64,000 nt of DNA, from the NCBI RefSeq assembly GCF_000760695.4, contig NZ_JHEG04000001.1:3692452-3756451 (forward strand), given 5' to 3'. Below the pieces are notes generated by a model. That model saw only the letters and a list, made by a program, of their open reading frames with translations. It was not told where the DNA came from and ran no database searches. Positions 57,120-64,000 of the stretch are shown piece by piece; within the stretch, counting starts at the first letter, position 1; each line of letters begins with the position of its first letter. The position numbers and the translations under genes are program-made. The DNA is from Tolypothrix bouteillei VB521301. GTDB taxonomy: Bacteria > Cyanobacteriota > Cyanobacteriia > Cyanobacteriales > Nostocaceae.

Positions 57120-57959
57120 ATGTTTAATAAACAATTTGTCAAAAAACTTGTTGTTGGCGATTTTACGTGGCAGCGATTCGTGCGATCGCTCATATTTATA
57201 TATGCTTTCGTTAATGTTTATGTTTTCTTACGTGCTGACAGCATGATATTTCTTCCTCAATCCTCTAGCTATCAGGATACAAAAGAAATTATCAAGCTAA
57301 CCAGTACAAATAAAACAAAACTTTCAGCGATTTATTTATTTAATCCATCTGCTAAATATACAATTCTTTACACTCATGGGAATGCAGAAGATTTAGGAGA
57401 TATTCGCTCGATACTGGAGAGATTGCAAAGCCTTAATTTTAGTGTGTTTGCCTATGATTACCGTGGCTATGGGACAAGTGAGGGAAAGCCTACAGAACAA
57501 TATGCATATGAAGATATTGATACAGCTTACAATTATTTAACTCAACAGCTAAAGATATCACCGAGTCAGATTGTTGTTTTTGGACGGTCTGTTGGAGGTG
57601 GTTCAGCAGTCGATTTGGCAGCACGAAAATCTGTTGCAGGTTTAATTGTAGAAAGCACTTTTATTTCAGCATTTCGAGTCGTTGTACCTTTTCCAATTTT
57701 GCCCTTTGATAAGTTTGCTAATCTTGAAAAAATCAAAAGGGTCAATTGTCCAATTTTGGTTATGCATGGAAGAGCAGATGAGACAATTCCTTTTTCTCAT
57801 GGAGAAAAACTCTTTGCGGCTGCCCCTTCACCAAAACTTTCTTTATGGATCGACGAAGCAACTCACAATGATTTTATATGGGTAGCTGGGGAAAAGTATG
57901 ACAAGACTTTAGGAGCTTTCATCAAATTAGTAGCAGAAAATCAACAGAGAAAAAAGTAA
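57120..57959 (+). CDS. Alpha/beta hydrolase, BEM46/ABHD13-like
   Basis: 279 residues from the ATG at 57120 (an in-frame TTG two codons earlier is possible). An N-terminal hydrophobic helix (about 22-40, FVRSLIFIYAFVNVYVFL) anchors the protein. The hydrolase domain has HGNAEDLGD (oxyanion), nucleophile elbow GRSVGGGS (Ser), acid in HGRADETIPF and catalytic His in THNDF. This pattern is that of the BEM46/ABHD13 serine hydrolases; substrates are not established. A strong terminator shared with the opposing oxygenase gene follows. Confidence 0.9.
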   Translation: MFNKQFVKKLVVGDFTWQRFVRSLIFIYAFVNVYVFLRADSMIFLPQSSSYQDTKEIIKLTSTNKTKLSAIYLFNPSAKYTILYTHGNAEDLGDIRSILERLQSLNFSVFAYDYRGYGTSEGKPTEQYAYEDIDTAYNYLTQQLKISPSQIVVFGRSVGGGSAVDLAARKSVAGLIVESTFISAFRVVVPFPILPFDKFANLEKIKRVNCPILVMHGRADETIPFSHGEKLFAAAPSPKLSLWIDEATHNDFIWVAGEKYDKTLGAFIKLVAENQQRKK

Positions 57960-57966
57960 AGCACAG

Positions 57967-58009
57967 GGTGGGGAGTGCCAACCCTTTTAATATTGGTTCA
58001 CTCCCCACC
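57967..58009. terminator. Strong hairpin between convergent genes
   Basis: GGTGGGGAGTG and CACTCCCCACC form a perfect 11-bp GC-rich stem, with an inner AACC/GGTT pair in the 21-base loop. It lies 8 bases after the hydrolase stop and 37 bases from the carotenoid oxygenase stop. No T-run. Confidence 0.65.
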
Positions 58010-58045
58010 TGAGAGGATGAGTTGAATTTTAGAGTCGAAAGGGAG

Positions 58046-59443
58046 TTACAAAGAACTTCTCAAATGTTCCTCAGAAATCCATGCTCCATGAAACCCATAA
58101 GGAACTCGCTGGGGAAGTAACACTCGTGCTACAGGCTTACCTGTCATATCTTGGGCATCAACAATCACTAGTTCCGAAGCATCTTCACTAGTATCATAAA
58201 CAAAGGTGACAAGCCAGCCATCATCTTCAGCAGTCGCGCCAGGACGGGGTGCAAATACAGCTTCACCACCATAACGCCCTTCTCCAAATTTATGGGTTTC
58301 AGACTTACCGGTGTTAAAATCGTACTTGATGATACCCTCAAATAAAGGAAGAGGATCTTTGGCAGTTTTGTTAGTGTAGCCGTATCGCGTTTTGTGTCCC
58401 AACAAATTCTCATTGATGCGCGGAAACTCTGATGCTACATCATCAAGCATTTCTTCACTAACCGTACCAGTACTGAGATTAAATCGCCATTTGTACAAGC
58501 GTGGAATATCTGCTTCTGGATCGAATTGTGAGTCATCTGAACCCAAAACTGTAGAAGAACTCATGCGACAAGCAATGAGTACAACTTCATCTCCATCTTC
58601 GTAAGCGTTTAGGGTATGGAAAACATAACAAGCAGGGCTTTCAAACCACCGTATGTTCCTGTTATCTCCAAATCGGGGAACGATACCAAAACGGCTTGGT
58701 TTATCTGGCTCAAACATTATCCAAGGTTTTCCCTTTTGCATCCTTTCCCCACTAAAAGTCATGGGTAAATCCATGAAAATTGTGTAGTGCTGGGTAATAG
58801 CAAAATCGTGCATCATCACTGGCTGCGGGATGTCAATCGGGACTGTCCGCAGTAACTCACCTTCTGCTGAAACTACCCCGTATTGCAGGTAAGGTGATAT
58901 AAAGGAGTAGCCAAAAAACATCATTTCGCCTGTTTTTGGATCGACTTTGGGATGTGCGGTAAAAGAAGAAACGAGTTTACCCTTGTAAGTATATTCCTCA
59001 ATAGTTTCTAAATTGGGAACTTGAATGGCATGAGGAGCCCCACCTTCCCAGAGTGCCAGTAATTGACCGTTATGCCAGATAAGAGCCGTGTTAGCAGTAT
59101 TTCTAAATAAGTTCTCGGAAGAATTTTTTGCCCGTTTTTCTAACAAACCACTGCTATTGGCTTTACCCGCTTCATGCTCTACTTGCCACTTCTTGGTTCG
59201 TATGTAGCGATTGCAGTAAGTTGCTTTGCCATTGCTAATCCTGACTCCATGCAGCATTCCATCACCATCAAACCAGTGATACTGCCCGATGGGTTCCCAT
59301 TGAGGGTTAGGACCGTTGCGTACAAATATTCCTGACAAATGAGATGGTAGTTTCCCCTTGACTTGTAAAGTACTCGAAGTAATTTCTGTTTGTACTGGAG
59401 CAAAGTTACCGCTCAGAAAAGGGTTAACTCTTGTTGTTACCAT
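58046..59443 (-). CDS. Carotenoid cleavage oxygenase
   Basis: Non-haem iron(II) dioxygenase that splits carotenoids or apocarotenoids. 465 residues with the seven-bladed-propeller pattern of the RPE65/CCD family. Opening block is GIFVRNGPNP, then HWFDGDGMLHG. The four iron-binding histidines are expected in TAHPKVDP, MMHDFAIT, VFHTLNAY and PYGFHGAW. No signal peptide. The start faces the histidine-phosphatase gene 35 bp away. Which carotenoid and which bond are cleaved cannot be read. Confidence 0.95.
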   Translation of the reverse strand: MVTTRVNPFLSGNFAPVQTEITSSTLQVKGKLPSHLSGIFVRNGPNPQWEPIGQYHWFDGDGMLHGVRISNGKATYCNRYIRTKKWQVEHEAGKANSSGLLEKRAKNSSENLFRNTANTALIWHNGQLLALWEGGAPHAIQVPNLETIEEYTYKGKLVSSFTAHPKVDPKTGEMMFFGYSFISPYLQYGVVSAEGELLRTVPIDIPQPVMMHDFAITQHYTIFMDLPMTFSGERMQKGKPWIMFEPDKPSRFGIVPRFGDNRNIRWFESPACYVFHTLNAYEDGDEVVLIACRMSSSTVLGSDDSQFDPEADIPRLYKWRFNLSTGTVSEEMLDDVASEFPRINENLLGHKTRYGYTNKTAKDPLPLFEGIIKYDFNTGKSETHKFGEGRYGGEAVFAPRPGATAEDDGWLVTFVYDTSEDASELVIVDAQDMTGKPVARVLLPQRVPYGFHGAWISEEHLRSSL

Positions 59444-59478
59444 TAGACTTGTCCCAAGTCGAAGTGAATTTGTTTACT

Positions 59479-60117
59479 ATGAGCCTAACTCTTTATTTCC
59501 TCCGTCACGGGCAGACTGAGTGCAGTCGTAATAATATGTTTTGTGGTTCGATTGACCCAGAACTAACTACGGATGGCTTGTCTATGGCAAAGTCTTTTGC
59601 CGATGCGTACAAATCTACTCCTTGGACGGCAATTTTTTGCAGCCCAATGGGGCGCACTGTGGCAACTGCAAAACCTTTGTGTGATGCTATAGGGATGGAA
59701 CCAGAACTGCGTTCGGGGTTAAAGGAAATTCATTACGGCAAGTGGGAAGGTAAATCTCCAGAAACTGTCAGTTCGGAATTTCACGATGATTATATCCGTT
59801 GGTTGGCAGATCCAGCATGGTATGCCCCAACTGGTGGGGAAATGGCTGTCGCGATCGCATCTCGTTCTACGCAGGTTATTGAGGAAATCAAACAGCGATA
59901 CAGTGAGGGGAACGTTTTAATTGTTTCCCATAAGGCTACTATCAGAATTATATTGTGCAGTCTTTTGGGAATTGATGTAGGGCGCTTTCGCTACCGTTTG
60001 GGATGTCCGGTTGGGTCAGTGAGTATTGTAGAATTTGGCTCCCACGGACCTTTATTAAAGGCGCTAGCCGATAGGACTCATTTGGATGAGCGATTGCGCC
60101 ATTTACCGGGGACTTAA
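59479..60117 (+). CDS. Histidine phosphatase family protein
   Basis: 212 residues from ATG 59479 (MSLTLYFLRHGQTE). An upstream in-frame start at 59431 would overlap the oxygenase gene. Phosphohistidine motif LRHGQT (His10), GLKEIHYGKWEGK with the acid residue, and second catalytic histidine in VLIVSHKATIRI. This is the phosphoglycerate-mutase/acid-phosphatase fold. The subgroup resembles broad-specificity or phosphosugar phosphatases. The substrate is unknown. Divergent from the carotenoid oxygenase. Confidence 0.93.
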   Translation: MSLTLYFLRHGQTECSRNNMFCGSIDPELTTDGLSMAKSFADAYKSTPWTAIFCSPMGRTVATAKPLCDAIGMEPELRSGLKEIHYGKWEGKSPETVSSEFHDDYIRWLADPAWYAPTGGEMAVAIASRSTQVIEEIKQRYSEGNVLIVSHKATIRIILCSLLGIDVGRFRYRLGCPVGSVSIVEFGSHGPLLKALADRTHLDERLRHLPGT

Positions 60118-60192
60118 GATTGGAGTAAAAATGCAATTATGTATTTGAGTTGAGGAACGAAACCCAACATCCACCAACATATCCATACCGTT

Positions 60193-60273
60193 GTTCCCTG
60201 GTTAAACCAGGGAACGCAATTTTTCTCAGGAGGCGGAGCCTCCCGTAAGGCATTCCCAGGCGGAGCCTGGGAA
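60193..60273. repeat. Cluster of three palindromes (GGCGGAGCC type)
   Basis: Three perfect hairpins lie in a row: GTTCCCTGGTT-A-AACCAGGGAAC (60193-60215), GGAGGC-GGA-GCCTCC (60229-60243) and TTCCCAGGC-GGA-GCCTGGGAA (60253-60273). The last two share the GGC-GGA-GCC core. This is an interspersed repeat known to me from several filamentous cyanobacteria. It separates the two convergent genes and could act as a terminator. Confidence 0.75.
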
Positions 60274-60289
60274 CGAGAGTGATGAGGTT

Positions 60290-62338
60290 TTATTCTGCTG
60301 ATTGTGGCAGATTTTTCAAGTACTCGGAGAGGGCTTCATTGACCAAATGAGTCATGGGCTTGCCTTGACGTTGAGAAACTGCCTTCAATTGGGTATAAAC
60401 CTCTTCATTAAGGGTAATGCGACGGCGTGTTTTGCTTGCTGCTGTCGTTGTATTAGCTATGGCTACGACTTGACGCTCGCTCTCTTCTGTAATTGGTGCG
60501 GTTGTAGAATCTGCCATTGCTTCAACTAAACCATCGCTATCGTCTGTAATGTCATCTGACTTCACAGCCGTTTCTGATTCGTATAAAGCAGCAAACTCTC
60601 GTATGGCATCAAATCCAACGCGATCGCAAAAATCCCCAAACTTCTCTTCAGCTTTACGCTGCTGTTTGAAGTAAACAAAAATTGGTTCGAGTTGGGTTTC
60701 TAAATTGTTAATATGCATCCGTTCCATATAAGGAACTGCTAGCCTTGTTTGATTTGGTGAACCTCCCAACCAAACTTGATAGGATTCTGGGGCGCTACCC
60801 ACAAAACCAAGTTCTGCCATGTAAGGACGAGCACAACCATTGGGGCATCCTGTCATCCTTACTACAAAATGCTCGTTTTGTAAACCAACTTTATTTAAAA
60901 GAGTGCGAATCCGATCCAATATTTCTGGAATGACTCGTTCTGACTCTGTTACAGCCAAGCCGCAAGTAGGCAAAGCCGGACAAGCCATTGAATAACGCAC
61001 AATCGGGTCGATTTTACTGAGGTCAGCAACAACACCATAACGGCTGAGAATGTCTTGAATTGCTTGTTTGTTTTCCGGTTCTATATCATAAAATATGACG
61101 TTTTGATGGGGTGTTAAGCGGATTGGCAACTTATAGTGCTCTACTATTTCTCGCAACGCCGTTTTCAGTTGAAAATTCCCTTCATCTTTAACCCGACCGT
61201 TGTCGATGGAAATACCTAAGAACAACTTGCCATCACCCTGTTCGTTCCATCCCAAAAAGTCATAGTACTGAAACTCTGGCAACGGTTTAAAAGCTTGTAA
61301 AGATTTGCCAAAGTATTTCTCAACCATGGAGCGAAACTTATCCACACCCCAATCATGAATTAAGTACTTGAGCCTAGCATGACGGCGGTCAGTGCGATCG
61401 CCATAATCTCTTTGAGTGGCAACGATCGCCTTCACAATATCGTAGGCATCTTCCTTGTCTACATAACAAATTGGATCTGCCAGTCTTGCAAAAGTTTCTT
61501 CTTTATTATGAGTCCGTCCCAAGCCACCACCTGCAAAGATATTAAATCCTTCTAACTCTCCTGCTGTATCGGTGATGACAACCAAGGTCAGATCTTGGCT
61601 GTACAAATCAATTGAATTATCTCCTGGAACTGTGACACAAACTTTAAACTTGCGCGGCATATAGTACGTGCCGTAGATGGGTTCTTCTTTATCATGGAAG
61701 ATTGTTCCCGTGCCATTTTTTTGTCGCGCTGTTTTCACCTCTGGGTTTTCTTCAGCACTGAGAGCCATTTCACCATCGAGCCAAATCTCATAGTAAGCAC
61801 CGGTTTGAGGTGCTAGCAAATGAGCAATGCGATCGGCGTACTCCCAAGCATATTCGTACTCAGGTTTATTCTTAAAAGGTGCTGGAGGTGCCATCACGTT
61901 GCGATTGAGGTCACCACAGGCTCCGAGGGTAGAACCCATGCTGTTGATAATGGAGGCGATCGCAGCTTTGAGGTTTTTCTTTAAAATGCCGTGCAACTGA
62001 AAACCTTGACGAGTGGTAGCTCGCAACGTGTGATTTCCGTATTCATCAGCTAGCTTATCTAAAGCTAAATAAAGCTCTGGCGGAACGAACCCACCCGGAT
62101 TTCTTGTCCGCAGCATGAACTGGTAGTCTTTTTCCTGCCCCTTGACTCGATTATCACGATTATCCTGTTGATAAGAGCCATGAAACTTGAGAATTTGTAC
62201 TGCATCTTCACTAAAGTGAGTTGTATCCTGAAGTATTTCAGTTGCCACAGGTTCGCGCAAAAAGTTACTGCGTTCCTTAAGGGCTTCTACTTTGGAAGGC
62301 TTGCGGCTTGTGGTCGGGGAAGGAGCAGATTTAACCAT
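60290..62338 (-). CDS. sir: Ferredoxin-sulfite reductase with RHH-like tail
   Basis: Assimilatory enzyme reducing sulfite to sulfide with six electrons from ferredoxin, using siroheme and a [4Fe-4S] cluster. 682 residues. Cluster cysteines lie in CPALPTCG (about 451-457) and GCPNGC (about 496-501). Sulfite-binding arginine/lysine blocks are TRQGFQLHG and [12 protein letters not shown]. The catalytic core ends near residue 585. An acidic/Thr-rich linker then leads to a C-terminal segment (about 637-675: [36 protein letters not shown]) with the beta-helix-helix pattern of ribbon-helix-helix DNA-binding proteins. Plant SiR binds chloroplast DNA, which makes this fusion notable. No sulfur-assimilation neighbours. 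Confidence 0.96.
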   Translation of the reverse strand: MVKSAPSPTTSRKPSKVEALKERSNFLREPVATEILQDTTHFSEDAVQILKFHGSYQQDNRDNRVKGQEKDYQFMLRTRNPGGFVPPELYLALDKLADEYGNHTLRATTRQGFQLHGILKKNLKAAIASIINSMGSTLGACGDLNRNVMAPPAPFKNKPEYEYAWEYADRIAHLLAPQTGAYYEIWLDGEMALSAEENPEVKTARQKNGTGTIFHDKEEPIYGTYYMPRKFKVCVTVPGDNSIDLYSQDLTLVVITDTAGELEGFNIFAGGGLGRTHNKEETFARLADPICYVDKEDAYDIVKAIVATQRDYGDRTDRRHARLKYLIHDWGVDKFRSMVEKYFGKSLQAFKPLPEFQYYDFLGWNEQGDGKLFLGISIDNGRVKDEGNFQLKTALREIVEHYKLPIRLTPHQNVIFYDIEPENKQAIQDILSRYGVVADLSKIDPIVRYSMACPALPTCGLAVTESERVIPEILDRIRTLLNKVGLQNEHFVVRMTGCPNGCARPYMAELGFVGSAPESYQVWLGGSPNQTRLAVPYMERMHINNLETQLEPIFVYFKQQRKAEEKFGDFCDRVGFDAIREFAALYESETAVKSDDITDDSDGLVEAMADSTTAPITEESERQVVAIANTTTAASKTRRRITLNEEVYTQLKAVSQRQGKPMTHLVNEALSEYLKNLPQSAE

Positions 62339-62602
62339 TGGAGTAATAGAAAATTACCTATATGCGTCACAATATGCCGAAGCGGGAACTAATATGCACC
62401 CTTACGGCTATTTATATCCACAAAATCCGAGCGAGATTTAGAGGATTAGTACGATTTTAACACGGCAAAAAGCTGAGTTTATGAGTGGTGCAACACATCA
62501 ATAAACCCAGCAACATTACTTATACTATGTTTATGTTCCAATTTTTTAGGAATATTTAGAGGCGCTAACTTTTACCCCCTCACTCCTCTAACCCCCAGCC
62601 CT

Positions 62603-63145
62603 TTATTTGAAGCGATAGCCCAAACCACCGTTGATGCTAACAGCAGAAGCAGGGCTATTTTCGTAAGCATTAACACCTACAGTAGCATTGCTATAGATCA
62701 GAAAGTTTTTACCAACCTCAGATTCAACGCCAGCGACTAAAGCCACTCCGTCGTCATTACCACTTGGAGTTGGTTTACCGTTAGCTTCTACAAATTGGTA
62801 ACCTACACCTACATAAGCATTAGTGCCTTTAGCAATTCCCAAGTCTGCAGAAACATTGGGAATAATAGCACTCGTCTCGCTACTAAAGTTAACTTGACCG
62901 CGTGCAGAAAAAGGAGTATCACCTAACTTCAAACGACCAGTAACGTTACCTCCAAAAGTGGCAGCATCACCATTTTGTCCGCCGTTTGTTAGACCAGCAG
63001 ACACACCAGCACCAACATAACTAGCATCGGTTCCTTTTTGTTTCTGAGGTTGAGCAGAAGCCTCACCAGCCGAGAGTATAACAGGTGCAATTACTATAGA
63101 GGACAGTGCAGAAATTGTCACAAAAGACTTGAGTAACCGTTTCAT
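62603..63145 (-). CDS. Secreted glycine-rich, barrel-like protein
   Basis: 180 residues from ATG 63145. The signal peptide (KRLLKSFVTISALSSIVIAPVILSAGEASA) has a cleavage site near 31. The mature part is Gly/Asn/Ser-rich with alternating hydrophobic strands (VGAGVSAGLTNGG, FGGNVTGRLKLG, ARGQVNFSSE, YVGVGYQFVE, VALVAGVESEVG), ending in SINGGLGYRFK with a terminal aromatic-basic pair, as in small outer-membrane beta-barrels. Periplasmic or outer-membrane location is inferred. An in-frame ATG at 63181 is less likely to be used. Confidence 0.78.
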   Translation of the reverse strand: MKRLLKSFVTISALSSIVIAPVILSAGEASAQPQKQKGTDASYVGAGVSAGLTNGGQNGDAATFGGNVTGRLKLGDTPFSARGQVNFSSETSAIIPNVSADLGIAKGTNAYVGVGYQFVEANGKPTPSGNDDGVALVAGVESEVGKNFLIYSNATVGVNAYENSPASAVSINGGLGYRFK

Positions 63146-63737
63146 AAAACCTACCAATTTGTCTAGGTATTGCTTTTGCATTTAAGGTCGAAAAAGAAAC
63201 AGAAAGGTTCCAAGAAATTTCTAAAATCTTTTAAGTAAGTCATAGTACTGCTATAGATTAATAGGACTAATTTTTTAGAAATTAATTTTATAAATAAAGC
63301 ATTCTAATTACAAAAAAAGTTTTTAGCATCCGGAATGAAAAATCTACAGTAGACAGTTATTTTAGTGTCACATAATTTAGAGAAAATTAATCCATGAATT
63401 AGGACTGGTAATGCTTATTCCAATTGATTAGAAACGATTTCCAAAAGCAGTTTCCTCTTTGGGAGGCACCTTTTTCATGCTTAGCAGTGAATTTTTTATT
63501 AGATCTGCTTTGTAGATCTGCCTTGCAACGAAATTTCTCCGGGCTGCTGTCCTATGTTTTCACAAGAGGAGCAGCTCGCAGATTTGCAGACTTAAACAGA
63601 GCCACCGGAGCGAGTCGCAGGAAATTGAGTTTGGTTTTAAGGTAATATGTTCATATGGGTATAAATTGCACTTTTAAAATCAAGCGCACGGCTGCAAGGC
63701 ATTAGGCTCTTGCAAAGACTCCTACTGCTGATGGATC
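63146..63737. other. Spacer with no recognised feature
   Basis: About 590 bp. A 73-codon plus frame at 63424-63645 has random-looking composition and no homology that I recognise, so it is not called. No strong hairpin is seen. Confidence 0.45.
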
Positions 63738-64000
63738 TTAGGGATTGCAGTAATGACATAAAGAAGGATCTGCTTGTTGTATTCCATCTGGAAACATCAC
63801 ATCTTTCAAAAATCCACATTTTTGACATTTATAAGTAACAGCAAGAGTGATTTCCGTGGGTGAGTGACAGTATGCACAAGGTAACCCTATTTTCCTAGAA
63901 AAGACATCAAACCCAGGAAAGTCGCAATTAGGGCAAGTATTCTGAATTTTGTTAATTAAGTCACGTGTTGCTCTGACAATATTTGTCATCCTTGTAGGGT
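63738..64000 (-). CDS. DUF6671-like protein, C-terminal part
   Basis: The gene enters from the right edge; only the last 87 codons are in the window. In-frame codons before the ATG at 63989 (PTR) show that the Met is internal. The end contains three paired-cysteine knuckles (CPNC, CAYC, CQKC) plus a final CHYC, typical of a treble-clef/rubredoxin-like zinc-binding tail. The order PTRM...LINKIQ..CPNCDFPGF matches what I remember of DUF6671. The function of the family is unknown to me. Confidence 0.7.
   Translation of the reverse strand, partial: PTRMTNIVRATRDLINKIQNTCPNCDFPGFDVFSRKIGLPCAYCHSPTEITLAVTYKCQKCGFLKDVMFPDGIQQADPSLCHYCNP

Noticed and set aside
63424..63645. 73-codon plus frame near the right edge
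   Set aside because: Random composition, no start context, no homology recognised.

Overview
The window is chromosomal DNA from a cyanobacterium, most likely a large-genome filamentous (Nostocales-type) species. The evidence is photosystem II genes (psbA, psbO), a cyanobacterial SigF-type sigma factor, ferredoxin sulfite reductase, carotenoid oxygenase, many GCGATCGC (HIP1) octamers, and the mix of NRPS, WD40/STAND and pentapeptide-repeat genes with long AT-rich spacers. The species assignment is inference.

Layout. 1-5.2 kb: start of a non-ribosomal peptide synthetase running off the left edge (truncated C, A, PCP, C). Its A domain carries a serine-type specificity code. A DUF6875-like gene lies upstream. 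6.2-10.2 kb: alpha-glucan phosphorylase and a CYP110-like P450. 10.2-15.6 kb: a patchy accessory stretch with a small-ORF/aspartic-protease pair, a transposase remnant, an FkbM methyltransferase, a glycosyltransferase and a TPR protein. 15.7-19.5 kb: ruvB, hisF, small conserved genes and tRNA-Ala. 19.8-21.6 kb: an uncharacterised overlapping membrane-protein pair. 21.7-24.5 kb: a GlxA-type regulator, a haloalkane-dehalogenase-like enzyme and an HD hydrolase. 24.7-28.4 kb: a zinc MDR dehydrogenase and cell-envelope genes (beta-lactamase-fold hydrolase, NlpC/P60 endopeptidase, GT2). 28.6-32.6 kb: two closely related MFS transporters flanking a pentapeptide-repeat gene. 32.7-41.1 kb: tRNA-Arg, moaC, psbA, a PAS-LuxR regulator with cofG, hflX, grxC and gshB. 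41.5-44.7 kb: ftsZ and ftsQ. 45.5-52.2 kb: a P-loop ATPase followed by a 1667-residue STAND-like protein with 14 WD40 repeats. 52.2-64 kb: psbO, sigF with a lipoprotein gene, hydrolases, a carotenoid oxygenase, sulfite reductase with a ribbon-helix-helix-like tail, a secreted glycine-rich protein and a partial DUF6671-like gene.

How the genes fit together. Most housekeeping genes are single-gene units bounded by hairpins, as is common in this group. Likely functional pairs are regulator/cofG, the ATPase/STAND pair (candidate conflict or signalling system), the protease pair, the 93/512-residue membrane pair, grxC/gshB (glutathione metabolism) and ftsQ/ftsZ (division). Palindromic repeats are scattered through the spacers, and one appears to have inserted in frame into ftsQ. 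hflX appears to lack an ATG/GTG/TTG start where its homology begins and may use ATC.
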